Position numbers and translations under genes: made by a program
In this document: positions 17,801 through 27,195 of the stretch, piece by piece
Layout of the letters: the number at the start of each line of letters is the position of its first letter
How positions within the stretch are numbered: the first letter of the stretch is position 1
NCBI RefSeq assembly: GCF_004335085.1
Contig: NZ_RQRS01000014.1
Span: forward strand, 1 to 64,000
Reading direction: 5' to 3'
Length of the DNA stretch: 64,000 bases
Source of the DNA: Pedobacter nototheniae
GTDB taxonomy: Bacteria > Bacteroidota > Bacteroidia > Sphingobacteriales > Sphingobacteriaceae
Notes under the pieces: generated by a model
The model's input: the letters and a program-made list of their open reading frames with translations, nothing else
What the model was told of the DNA's origin: nothing
The model's database searches: none

Positions 17801-17883
17801 ACTTTAAGTACCGGCATTTGTGCCTGTAAAGTGGTTGCCAGTATTAAAAGGGGCAATAGGAGTATGGCTTTAAACTTTTTCAT
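14851..17883 (-). CDS. VIT-domain protein with receptor-like insert, TPR and DUF2135
   Basis: This 1010-residue exported protein starts with a signal peptide (residues 1-21, cut near LQA). Residues about 25-150 are a VIT (inter-alpha-trypsin) domain, including MTFYNNSNRVLEGELTFPMP. A von Willebrand A-like segment follows at about 265-430 (LVWDCSLSGLQRD; YLFFSDGLSTFG). Its metal site is degenerate: the family's DxSxS reads DCSLS. At about 655-695 the sequence LQEVVVVASSQAVQKRN...LQGKVAGLQI recalls the start of TonB-receptor plugs. TPR-like helices occupy about 735-850. A DUF2135 sandwich (NWNKNDTDIDLWLTDPTGE) ends it. It is probably a periplasmic or surface protein of unknown function. Confidence 0.85.
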   Translation of the reverse strand: MKKFKAILLLPLLILATTLQAQMPVLKVQQAENEAQKQAVSLKKLNIDVQITGNVATTIMTMTFYNNSNRVLEGELTFPMPDGVTVSRYALDINGKMREAVPVEKAKATEVFESIERRRVDPGLLEKVEGNNFRTRVYPLPAKGSRTIIVGYEQQLNFNNGNALQYHLPLGYSQAIEDFTLKTTVFESVIKPELVEQPDGTFNFKANGNTYVGEIKKTNYEPKNGLTISLPKRSDLPEVQMQKASTGYYFMVNVFPKTQSRPRQWANQLGLVWDCSLSGLQRDVKKEIELLNLIVKQKQNLTIQLGLLNNNFKNAGTFIIKNGNWDLLKRKLETIVYDGGTNFSAINEKAFQADEYLFFSDGLSTFGKNSVSLKKPVHTVNTSLKADYSTLKYISLKTGGQFINLNAATVETAFKQLNQENLQFLGIKNNADIREVYPSMHVNVDGQLSLAGILNGFNTSFILQFGFGNNVVLEIPIRLNATEHTLTSVDVRRVWAQKKIAEMDIQYDTNKEDISALSKQFGIVTRNTSLIVLENLDDYLRYDIIPPAELKQDYDAVIKQRRADILERKNDLINAAVVMTKELKTWWNTDFKYVKEIKGKEKYPTVDGEPLADRVIVSESRSERPQGSPPQVDAIRMPAPVAAANQTSRRESESKALQEVVVVASSQAVQKRNMSAASVSLQGKVAGLQITNDKIRTRMGETIQQPTIVIPEFKSDKDYMKNLSGTPDSAYQKYLSMRPNYISTPMFYFDVANWFYQQKDDARALTILSNIADLDLENADLYKTLAYKLKQTGNYAEEIFVAGKVLQWRPMESQSYRDYALALADAGQYQKALDYLYKVLTQSYNSQTADRDQGIEEIIISEINNLITNHGDKLNVRGIDKRMIFPLPVDVRVVLNWNKNDTDIDLWLTDPTGEKGYYSNPKTKIGGRISNDFTSGYGPEQFMIKKAIKGKYKIEVNYYGDRQINISGPTTVTAEIYTRYSTGKQERKVIVLPMDASNKNGNLIGEFNFN

Positions 17884-18108
17884 AACGATGTTTTTTTAAT
17901 AGGGATGCAGAATTTATACGGATTACATAAATTATTTTTTGTCTTCTGGTTTTAGACTAAACTTTCAGCCTTAAAAAACAAAAAAATTATTGCATAAGAT
18001 ATTACATAAACAACAGCAGTACAGGCGTTACCAAATAAAAACAACAATCAATTTTATAATATTATGTAACTTTTTATATATCTTACGGTCTAATAGAAAA
18101 AGAATGCT

Positions 18109-18435
18109 ATGCTGGTAACGACGACGCCATCTGTAGAGGGTAAAAAAATAGTGAAGTACATTGGCTTGGTAACAGGCGAAACCATTATAGGTGCAAATAT
18201 TTTTAGAGATCTTTTTGCAGGAATCCGCGATATTGTTGGCGGAAGATCTGGTTCTTATGAGCAAGTTTTAAGAGAAGGAAAAGATACAGCAGTAAACGAA
18301 ATGCAACAATATGCGGCAGCACTTGGTGCAAATGCAATTGTTGGTGTAGATTTAGATTATGAAACAGTTGGTAGTGGCGGTAGCATGCTTATGGTTACTG
18401 CAAGCGGCACAGCTGTTGTTATTGAAGATATTTAA
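18109..18435 (+). CDS. YbjQ-family protein
   Basis: The 108-residue protein matches the YbjQ (UPF0145, 'heavy-metal-binding domain') family: [22 protein letters not shown], then [24 protein letters not shown], a conserved [14 protein letters not shown] and GTAVVI at the end. The family forms a pentameric small fold with no proven function. The length is standard. It is a single gene followed by a strong terminator. Confidence 0.92.
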   Translation: MLVTTTPSVEGKKIVKYIGLVTGETIIGANIFRDLFAGIRDIVGGRSGSYEQVLREGKDTAVNEMQQYAAALGANAIVGVDLDYETVGSGGSMLMVTASGTAVVIEDI

Positions 18436-18509
18436 TATTTTCTCATTAGATGAATTAAAATTCTTCTGATGGGCTTTTATTGCTTATAGCGAAAACTAAG
18501 CAAAATAAG

Positions 18510-18537
18510 AAAGTCCTTCCGGTGCGGGAAGGACTTT
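18510..18537. terminator. Bidirectional terminator between ybjQ-like gene and pfkA
   Basis: AAAGTCCTTCC (18510-18520) and GGAAGGACTTT (18527-18537) form a perfect stem with T-rich and A-rich ends. It serves the convergent pair. Confidence 0.9.
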
Positions 18538-18559
18538 TCTTTTTATGATTTTTTCTGAA

Positions 18560-19543
18560 TTAGAAAGAAAGGATATCGATTAACTTTATCCAGGTAGAAC
18601 TTACCTTTTCCGCATCAATATGTTTTATGGCATGATCGAATGGCGTAAAAACCATTTCACGGTTAATTTGTCCGGCCATAACACCATTTTCGCCTTTAAG
18701 CAATCCCTCAACTGCTACAACACCTAATCTGCTTGCTAAAACTCTATCCATACAAGTTGGCTTACCACCACGTTGAATGTGCCCTAGTACAGAAACTTTT
18801 GTATCATAATGAGGGTATTTCTTTTCCAAAATTTCACCAACATTGAACGCACCTCCAGCATCATCACCTTCGGCAACAATAATAATTTTTGATGATTTAT
18901 CTTTACGGCTGTGTTCCAGTTTATGCAAAACATCTTCTACTCCCATATTCGCTTCAGGAATTAGAATTGCTTCTGCACCCACACCAATTCCACTTCGTAA
19001 TGCAATAAGGCCAGAATCGCGACCCATAACTTCAACGATAAATAATCTATCGTGTGATTCGGCAGTATCTCTGATTCTATCAACGGCATCAATAACGGTA
19101 TTAATTGCAGAGTCATAACCAATTGTAAAATCAGTTCCAGCTAAATCATTATCAATTGTGCCCGGTAAGCCAATAATTGGGAAGTCAAATTCTTTAGCAA
19201 AAACATTAGCTCCTGTAAAAGTTCCATCTCCACCAATCACAATTAGAGCATCAACACCAAGTTTTTTTAAATTCTCATGTGCAGTTTTTCTGCCTTCTAC
19301 CGTTCTAAAAGCTTCGCTACGAGCCGTTTTTAAAATTGTACCACCACGTTGAATAATATTAGCTACAGATTTACGGTCCATAGCAATATAATCGTTATTG
19401 ATTAACCCTTCGTATCCGCGAAGAAAACCTGTTACCTCAACATCATAATAAATTGCTGCTCTTACTACAGCTCTAATTGCGGCATTCATGCCTGGCGAAT
19501 CTCCGCCAGAGGTTAAAACACCAATGTTTTTTATCTTGCTCAT
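18560..19543 (-). CDS. pfkA: ATP-dependent 6-phosphofructokinase
   Basis: The enzyme phosphorylates fructose 6-phosphate in glycolysis. It has the N-terminal IGVLTSGGDSPGMNAAIRAV, the ATP loop VIGGDGTFTGANVF, the catalytic LPGTIDNDLAGTDFTIGYD block and the MGRDSGLIAL substrate motif. I choose the start at 19543 (MSKIKNIGV), giving 327 residues. It lies one base after the DsbD stop and gives the family's usual N-terminus. An upstream ATG at 19561 would add six residues and overlap the DsbD gene by 17 bases. It is the last gene in a run that starts with birA. Confidence 0.95.
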   Translation of the reverse strand: MSKIKNIGVLTSGGDSPGMNAAIRAVVRAAIYYDVEVTGFLRGYEGLINNDYIAMDRKSVANIIQRGGTILKTARSEAFRTVEGRKTAHENLKKLGVDALIVIGGDGTFTGANVFAKEFDFPIIGLPGTIDNDLAGTDFTIGYDSAINTVIDAVDRIRDTAESHDRLFIVEVMGRDSGLIALRSGIGVGAEAILIPEANMGVEDVLHKLEHSRKDKSSKIIIVAEGDDAGGAFNVGEILEKKYPHYDTKVSVLGHIQRGGKPTCMDRVLASRLGVVAVEGLLKGENGVMAGQINREMVFTPFDHAIKHIDAEKVSSTWIKLIDILSF

Positions 19544-19544
19544 T

Positions 19545-21227
19545 CTATTTTTTCTTAGCAAACTCTGATAATCCTTTATCCAGATATTGCAAATATTTTT
19601 CTATGTTAAACTCTACTCCAATCGGAGGAGAAACTAACTCCTTTTCATCCGTGCCCAAAAGTACATAATAAGGTTGCGAAATGGTATTAAATCTTTCAGC
19701 TTGTAAATGCTTAAATTTTTTACCTACTGTATTTACCCTGGTTTCTATTGCCTTAGAATCAAATTGCTCTGATTCTGGTAAAGCGGTTTTATCATCGGTA
19801 TATAAGGAAACAACGATATAATCTTCCTTTAATTTTTTTAGCACACGAGGATCTGACCAAACACGGGCTTCCATTTCACGGCAGTTTACACATCCATGAC
19901 CTGTAAAATCTAAAAACAATGGTTTTTTTACTTCTTTGGCATAAGCTAATGCTTCTTCATAATCGAAAAACCCATCAATATTATGTGGAATATGCAAAAA
20001 TTCGGCATATTTTCTTTTAGAGTGTGATGTGGTTTTAGATTGAGCTCCACTACCACTATCTTGCCCGATTACAAAATCTTGTGTAGAAAGAGGAGGAACC
20101 AAGGCGCTAACCGCTTTAAGAGGCGCTCCCCATAAACCAGGAATTAAATAAAATGCGAAAACAAAGGCTGCTCCGCCCAAAAACAATCTTGGAGTAGAAA
20201 CATAAGGGACATCACTATCGTGCGAGAATTTTATTTTGCCAAGCAAGTAGAATCCTAAAATAAAAGCAATTACTATCCAAATAGATATAAATACTTCACG
20301 ATCTAAAATTCCCCAGTGATATGCAAGATCCGCTGTTGATAAGAATTTGAGTGCCAGAGCAATTTCAATAAGTCCTAAAACAACTTTAACAGAGTTTAAC
20401 CAACCGCCAGATTTTGGCAAAGAAGTCATCCAGCTAGGGAAAATTGCAAAAACAACGAAAATTAAAGCTAAGGCTAATGAAAAACCAAACATTCCCATAA
20501 TTGGAGCAAGGAAACCTCCGCTTTGGCCAACAGTTACTAATAATGTTCCGATTAGGGGCCCTGTACAAGAAAAAGATACAACCGCCAATGTAGCGGCCAT
20601 GAAAAAGATTCCCGTTAAGCCCTTTGAATCCGATTTGGAATCCATTTTATTTACGAAAGAACTTGGTAGTGTAATTTCAAATGCTCCTAAGAAAGATATT
20701 CCAAAAACTAATAGAATTAAGAAAATAAATACGTTGAAAAAGCCATCAGTTGCTAACTCATTTAATGCACTTGCACCAAAAATGATTGTAATTAATAGCC
20801 CTAATACTACATAAATTACAATAATGGAAACGCCATAAATTATAGCTCCTTGTATCCCTTTTCCTTTTGTTTCGGCTCTTTTTGTAAAGTAGCTAACGGT
20901 TAAAGGTACCATTGGAAAAATACAAGGAAGAAGAAATGCAATTAAGCCAGCGATAAAACCAGCTGCAAAAATTGAAAGAAGTGTTTTAGACTGTCCTGTT
21001 TCGGTTTTTGCAGAATCAACTTTAGCTGTAGAAACTGAATCTTTCTTTACCGAATCCTTAACAATATTATTTGCTGCGCTATCTTTTGCTGAACCTATTT
21101 CAGTAAATTCAAGATCATTGGGTGGGGCGGTAGCAGTGGTATCCTGTACCACTACTGCGAAACTTTTAACGGCTGGCAATGCTATAAACATTGACGCCAT
21201 TAGTAACAATAATAAAACCTTTTTCAT
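19545..21227 (-). CDS. DsbD-type transmembrane thiol-disulfide reductase, core and thioredoxin domain
   Basis: The 560-residue protein has a signal peptide (1-25) and a low-complexity Asp/Lys/Ser linker (about 26-78). The DsbD membrane core carries the redox cysteines in FLLPCIFPMVPLTVSYF and VSFSCTGPLIG. A C-terminal thioredoxin-like domain has the active site GHGCVNCREME. It moves electrons from cytoplasmic thioredoxin to the periplasm. The N-terminal periplasmic domain of E. coli DsbD is absent but is encoded by the next gene upstream, so the system is split over two genes. Confidence 0.9.
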   Translation of the reverse strand: MKKVLLLLLMASMFIALPAVKSFAVVVQDTTATAPPNDLEFTEIGSAKDSAANNIVKDSVKKDSVSTAKVDSAKTETGQSKTLLSIFAAGFIAGLIAFLLPCIFPMVPLTVSYFTKRAETKGKGIQGAIIYGVSIIVIYVVLGLLITIIFGASALNELATDGFFNVFIFLILLVFGISFLGAFEITLPSSFVNKMDSKSDSKGLTGIFFMAATLAVVSFSCTGPLIGTLLVTVGQSGGFLAPIMGMFGFSLALALIFVVFAIFPSWMTSLPKSGGWLNSVKVVLGLIEIALALKFLSTADLAYHWGILDREVFISIWIVIAFILGFYLLGKIKFSHDSDVPYVSTPRLFLGGAAFVFAFYLIPGLWGAPLKAVSALVPPLSTQDFVIGQDSGSGAQSKTTSHSKRKYAEFLHIPHNIDGFFDYEEALAYAKEVKKPLFLDFTGHGCVNCREMEARVWSDPRVLKKLKEDYIVVSLYTDDKTALPESEQFDSKAIETRVNTVGKKFKHLQAERFNTISQPYYVLLGTDEKELVSPPIGVEFNIEKYLQYLDKGLSEFAKKK

Positions 21228-21372
21228 TTGTGTGTTTTGTGTGTGTTTGAAAGTGTGAAATTAAGCATAATTTTATAAAGGATTAATTTTTAAACCCCTA
21301 CAAGGCTTAGATTTTACTTTAAACAGAAACAGCCACCCATAAGAGCAGCTGTTTTATAAAGTTTTTTCAATT

Positions 21373-21822
21373 TTATTTTACGGGAATGCTGAACTCAACT
21401 TCTTCCGGTGGAAGACATTGTTTATCGTTACATACCATAAACTCAACTTTACCTTTAATGGTTGTAGTAGCTTTATTTAACTTAACTTTTTGTTGGAAGA
21501 TCACCTGCTTTTCGAAATAACTAACATTCATTTTGAAAGTAGATTCGTATTTTACGATTGCTTTTGGTTCAATTGTTTTACCAACTAAACTAAAATCTTT
21601 AGACGGAGTAAAAGTAAATGTTGTTTTTACAGGGCCACCATCCTTAACATTTTGAGAATAGATATGCCATCTATCATCAATTGTTGCTTTTAAATATAGA
21701 ATGGCTTCAGTTTTACTTACTTTTTTGGCTACGTAAGCCCATGTTACTGGTTTTTCAATTTGTGCGAAAGCACCCACAATTGTAAAGAGCACAAGGGATA
21801 GTGCTAATGTGATTTTTTTCAT
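21373..21822 (-). CDS. Secreted DsbD N-terminal-like domain protein
   Basis: The 149-residue protein has a signal peptide (residues 1-20, cut after AFA before QIEK) and an immunoglobulin-like fold that resembles the DsbD alpha domain. Signs are the DDRWHIYSQNVKDGGP block and the C-terminal FMVCNDKQCLPPEEVEF with Cys133 and Cys138 or close to those positions. In the DsbD alpha domain a cysteine pair in this region passes electrons on. It lies 145 bases before the DsbD core gene, so it is probably its partner. Confidence 0.83.
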   Translation of the reverse strand: MKKITLALSLVLFTIVGAFAQIEKPVTWAYVAKKVSKTEAILYLKATIDDRWHIYSQNVKDGGPVKTTFTFTPSKDFSLVGKTIEPKAIVKYESTFKMNVSYFEKQVIFQQKVKLNKATTTIKGKVEFMVCNDKQCLPPEEVEFSIPVK

Positions 21823-21831
21823 TCTGTGTGT

Positions 21832-22608
21832 TTATTTTGTGTGTATAAATTCAATCTCTTTAAAATTGAAAATAGTGATGCCCTTTTCCGTTTCCATAAT
21901 TAAGCGCCCATTATCTTCAACTCCTTTTATAATCCCTTCAAAAACCTCTCCATTTTGCTTGTAAATGGCAGGTATATTAAAGTTATATAACCTTGTAAGG
22001 TAATTGCTTTGTAAAAAATCATATTTACCTTCTCTCAAATTTAAATAGTATTTCTCTATATATACGAATATTTTCTCTAATATGATTTCTAAAGGAGTTT
22101 CCTTTTTAATAATTTGAAGCAGTGAAACCGCCCTTCGAGTGATTTCAGAGCTAAAATATTGCTGATTAATATTTAAACCAATGCCAATAACGGATGATTT
22201 TATAAATGCACCTGTCAGTGTATTTTCAATTAGAATACCACCCATTTTTCTTCCCAAATAATAAATATCATTTGGCCACTTAACCTCAATTGGCTCATCA
22301 ATAAATTGAGATAAAGCATTGCTAACGGCTAAGCTAACAGCGATATTTAAATAAAACTGTTTATTTATTGGCAAAAAAGAAGGCCTTAAATATATACTGG
22401 TACTAATGTTTTTACCAGGTTCCGTTTGCCAAACACTTTCTTGCTGGCCTCTACCTGCAAACTGATTATCTGCCATAATTACAGTTCCTTCAGGTAATGG
22501 CTCGGAATTTGAAGCCAAATTCTTTAAATAGTTATTGGTAGAATCAACTTCTTTTAATTTGATTAAATTTTGACCAACAAATAGTGTCGAAAAAGTGTTA
22601 TTTTGCAA
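21832..22608 (-). CDS. birA: Biotin-[acetyl-CoA-carboxylase] ligase
   Basis: The 258-residue protein is the catalytic domain with a small C-terminal SH3-like part and no N-terminal DNA-binding domain, so it is a monofunctional BirA (group I). The motifs are VDSTNNYLK, the biotin loop FAGRGQQESVWQTEPGKNI (G-R-G-x-x), KWPNDIYY and GGILIEN. It makes biotinyl-AMP and transfers biotin to the carboxyl carrier protein. The next gene, the DsbD N-domain, starts nine bases after its stop. It diverges from rsfS across 45 bases. Confidence 0.93.
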   Translation of the reverse strand: MQNNTFSTLFVGQNLIKLKEVDSTNNYLKNLASNSEPLPEGTVIMADNQFAGRGQQESVWQTEPGKNISTSIYLRPSFLPINKQFYLNIAVSLAVSNALSQFIDEPIEVKWPNDIYYLGRKMGGILIENTLTGAFIKSSVIGIGLNINQQYFSSEITRRAVSLLQIIKKETPLEIILEKIFVYIEKYYLNLREGKYDFLQSNYLTRLYNFNIPAIYKQNGEVFEGIIKGVEDNGRLIMETEKGITIFNFKEIEFIHTK

Positions 22609-22653
22609 GTGTTGAATTTATATTTATTGTAATCTCAAAATTAAAGCATTTTA

Positions 22654-23028
22654 ATGGTAAAAAAGAAAATAGTAGCCCTTTCTACATACCTTTCCGAATT
22701 AGCCGTACATGGCATACAGGAAAAAAAAGGAGAAGATATAGTGCGGTTGGACCTTAGAAATATTCATTCTTCAGTAGCAGATTTCTTTATTATTTGTAGC
22801 GCCAACTCTGGCACACAAGTAAAAGCTATTGCAGATAGCGTAGAAAAAGAAATTTATAAAAACACTCAGTCCGATCCAAGACACAAAGAAGGTTTTGAAA
22901 GCGCCGATTGGATAATACTCGATTATTTTGATGTGGTTGTGCACATCTTTAAAACAGAAAAACGCCATTTTTATGGCATAGAAGAACTATGGGGAGATGC
23001 TGAAAGCACAAACTTTCAAAGCGCTTAA
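22654..23028 (+). CDS. rsfS: Ribosome silencing factor RsfS
   Basis: The 124-residue protein is the Iojap/RsfS family: VRLDLRNIHSSVADFFIICSANSGTQVKAIADSV, in two parts, and DWIILDYFDVVVHIF. RsfS binds L14 on the 50S subunit and blocks subunit joining when nutrients are short. The length is normal. It lies 31 bases before ftsH on the same strand and probably shares a transcript with it. Confidence 0.95.
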   Translation: MVKKKIVALSTYLSELAVHGIQEKKGEDIVRLDLRNIHSSVADFFIICSANSGTQVKAIADSVEKEIYKNTQSDPRHKEGFESADWIILDYFDVVVHIFKTEKRHFYGIEELWGDAESTNFQSA

Positions 23029-23059
23029 CCTGTAAAATCATACCTTTTGAACGAGACAA

Positions 23060-25165
<2,106 letters not shown>

Positions 25166-25184
25166 AAACACATTATGCGATAAA

Positions 25185-25215
25185 TTGCATATAAACACAA
25201 TTATATATAAGTTTG
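25185..25215 (+). promoter_or_regulatory. Promoter of the LUD gene (TTG-N20-TAAGTTTG)
   Basis: TTG at 25185-25187 is followed, after 20 bases, by TAAGTTTG at 25208-25215. This fits the Bacteroidota housekeeping consensus in both elements and spacing. Transcription would start near 25221, inside the ftsH terminator stem. Confidence 0.65.
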
Positions 25216-25253
25216 AAACCTTGGACGTAAAAAATTCAAGGTTTCATTTTTTT
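25214..25253 (+). terminator. ftsH terminator overlapping the LUD leader
   Basis: TGAAACCTTG(G)A at 25214-25224 pairs with TTCAAGGTTTCA at 25235-25246 and is followed by seven T. The LUD start codon is three bases further on. Confidence 0.82.
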
Positions 25254-25255
25254 AG

Positions 25256-25903
25256 ATGATGAAGGATAATACGACAGCGAAAGAACAGATACTAAAAAAG
25301 ATAAGAAAAGCGCTTTTAGAGAAACGCGAAAGCCCTTATCCAAATTTAGAAGAAAGCCCATTGTATAAGCAAAATACAGAAGCGCTGGAAATATTATTTG
25401 CAGAACAATTAACGGCAATATCAGGCAATTTTATTTTTTGCGAGGACGGCATCGACTTTATCGAAAATATGCTCCAGCTAGCTGATAAGTTTAAATGGCG
25501 CAAAATTTATTGCTGGGAACCTGAATTACAGGAGTTTTTAGCTAAATATGAATTTCCTTTTTATCAAACAGATAAAGATTTTGATCAGGCTGAAGTTGGC
25601 ATTACTCTGTGTGAGGCGTTAGTTGCCAGAAATGGCAGCGTAATGGTTACCAATGAAGGCGGCGCAGGCAGAAGATTAAGTATATTTCCGCATCACCATA
25701 TTGTAATTGCCCGTACCAGTCAACTTGTATTAGATTTAAAAGACGCTTTTCAGCTTCTAAAAAATAAGTATGGCAATCAGATTCCATCAATGATTAGCAA
25801 TATTACCGGACCGAGTAGAACTGCTGATATTGAAAAAACTTTGGTTCTTGGTGCCCACGGGCCTAAAGAACTTTTTGTTTTCTTAATTGATGATTTTAGT
25901 TAA
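25256..25903 (+). CDS. LUD-domain (LutC-like) protein
   Basis: The 215-residue protein matches the LUD family, which includes LutC of lactate oxidation. It has GITLCEALVARNGSVMVTNE and GGAGRRLSIFPHHHIVIA, then ISNITGPSRTADIEKTLVLGAHGPKEL, the typical end block (each given in part). The partner genes lutA and lutB are not next to it, so the lactate role is not supported by context. The start could be either of two adjacent ATGs (25256 or 25259). It has its own promoter. Confidence 0.87.
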   Translation: MMKDNTTAKEQILKKIRKALLEKRESPYPNLEESPLYKQNTEALEILFAEQLTAISGNFIFCEDGIDFIENMLQLADKFKWRKIYCWEPELQEFLAKYEFPFYQTDKDFDQAEVGITLCEALVARNGSVMVTNEGGAGRRLSIFPHHHIVIARTSQLVLDLKDAFQLLKNKYGNQIPSMISNITGPSRTADIEKTLVLGAHGPKELFVFLIDDFS

Positions 25904-26085
25904 TTGTCTTTCATTAAGACTCAAAAAAGCCCTAAAACATTATAATTTTGGAATTAAATCAATAAATCTTCGCCAATTTTTTAACCATAGGTTGATGACA
26001 ATTGCTAAAAAAACAATTTTAACTTCGTAGCTTTTTTTAAACGATTATTTTTAATTTCGATTAAATTATAATATTTTTATACCCA

Positions 26086-26100
26086 ATACCGTTTTGGTAT
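26086..26100. repeat. Short inverted repeat before the KAS III gene
   Basis: ATACC-N5-GGTAT forms a small symmetric element 25 bases before the start of the KAS III gene. It could be an operator, but it is short and may be chance in AT-rich DNA. Confidence 0.25.
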
Positions 26101-26124
26101 GCAGTATTAGTTGATTCGGATAAC

Positions 26125-27192
26125 ATGATAAATACCATAATTACAGGCACGGGTAGCTATATTCCTGAGAACATTATTTCAGGCAATGAGTTTATGGAGT
26201 CTACATTTTTTGAAAACGGTAATCGTTTGGAAAAAGAAAATACTGAGATTATTCATAAATTCTCAGAAATTACAGAAATCGTAGAAAGGCGCTATGTTTG
26301 CCCAGATCAATTAAGCAACCATATTGGTGCAAAAGCGGCGGAAAAGGCGATTGAAAATGCAGGGATTGACAAAGAAACTTTAGATTATATTATCTTCTGC
26401 CACAATTTTGGCGATATTCCGTTAAATAGTAATCGTACAGATGTTTTGCCTTCACTGGCAGCAAAAGTAAAGCAGCAATTGGGTATTGTTAATCCCGACT
26501 GCGTTGCGTATGATTTAATCTTTGGATGCCCGGGCTGGGTTCAAGGTTCTATACAAGCAGATTATTATATTAAAAGTGGCGATGCAAAACGCGTAATGGT
26601 GATTGGAGCAGAAACACTTTCAAGAATTATAGATCCGCATGATCGTGACAGCATGATTTTCTCTGATGGGGCTGGTGCTGTAATTTATGAAGCTGCTGAA
26701 CAAGATGATAAAATTGGTATCCTTGCTCATAAAACAGAAACTTACGCGGTAAATTATGGCAATTTACTTACCATGGGCAAAGGTTCACACCCTGATGAAA
26801 CTAGTGGTAATTACTACCTTAAAATGAACGGACGTAAACTTTACGAGTTTGCAGTTGTTCAGGTACCACAAGTGATTAAAAAATCGCTAGATAAAGCTGG
26901 TTTAAGCGTAGAAGATGTGAACATTGTATTTGTGCACCAAGCAAATGGTAAAATGGATACCGCCATTATGAAACGTTTATTTAAACTTTATAACATAGAT
27001 ACTGTTCCTGATAACTTAGTGCCCATGACGATTTCTTGGCTCGGAAACAGCTCTGTAGCTACTGTACCAACCTTGCTAGATTTGGTTCTGAAAGAACAGG
27101 TTAAAGGTTACAAAGTTAAAAAAGGTGATATAGCAGTATTTGCATCGGTAGGGGCAGGTATGCACATTAATGCCTTTGTTTATCGTTTTTAA
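26125..27192 (+). CDS. 3-oxoacyl-ACP synthase III family protein
   Basis: The 355-residue protein has the thiolase-fold KAS III triad: Cys135 in IFGCPGW, His271 in VHQANG, and Asn308 in WLGNSSVATVP. The family condenses an acyl-CoA with malonyl-ACP. The sequence is longer than E. coli FabH (317) and has an extended N-terminal part, so it may be a relative of FabH with another acyl substrate. No fatty-acid synthesis genes adjoin it. It ends three bases before the convergent TPR gene. Confidence 0.88.
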   Translation: MINTIITGTGSYIPENIISGNEFMESTFFENGNRLEKENTEIIHKFSEITEIVERRYVCPDQLSNHIGAKAAEKAIENAGIDKETLDYIIFCHNFGDIPLNSNRTDVLPSLAAKVKQQLGIVNPDCVAYDLIFGCPGWVQGSIQADYYIKSGDAKRVMVIGAETLSRIIDPHDRDSMIFSDGAGAVIYEAAEQDDKIGILAHKTETYAVNYGNLLTMGKGSHPDETSGNYYLKMNGRKLYEFAVVQVPQVIKKSLDKAGLSVEDVNIVFVHQANGKMDTAIMKRLFKLYNIDTVPDNLVPMTISWLGNSSVATVPTLLDLVLKEQVKGYKVKKGDIAVFASVGAGMHINAFVYRF

Positions 27193-27195
27193 ACT

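Noticed and set aside
18028-18264. 78-residue minus-strand frame over the YbjQ gene start
   Set aside because: It is antisense to a well-supported gene and has no family.
21228-21250. TG-rich stretch before the DsbD gene (ACACAAA-like on the minus strand)
   Set aside because: It resembles ordinary A-rich Bacteroidota leaders; a similar stretch before the preceding gene includes the birA 3' end. No repeat function can be shown.
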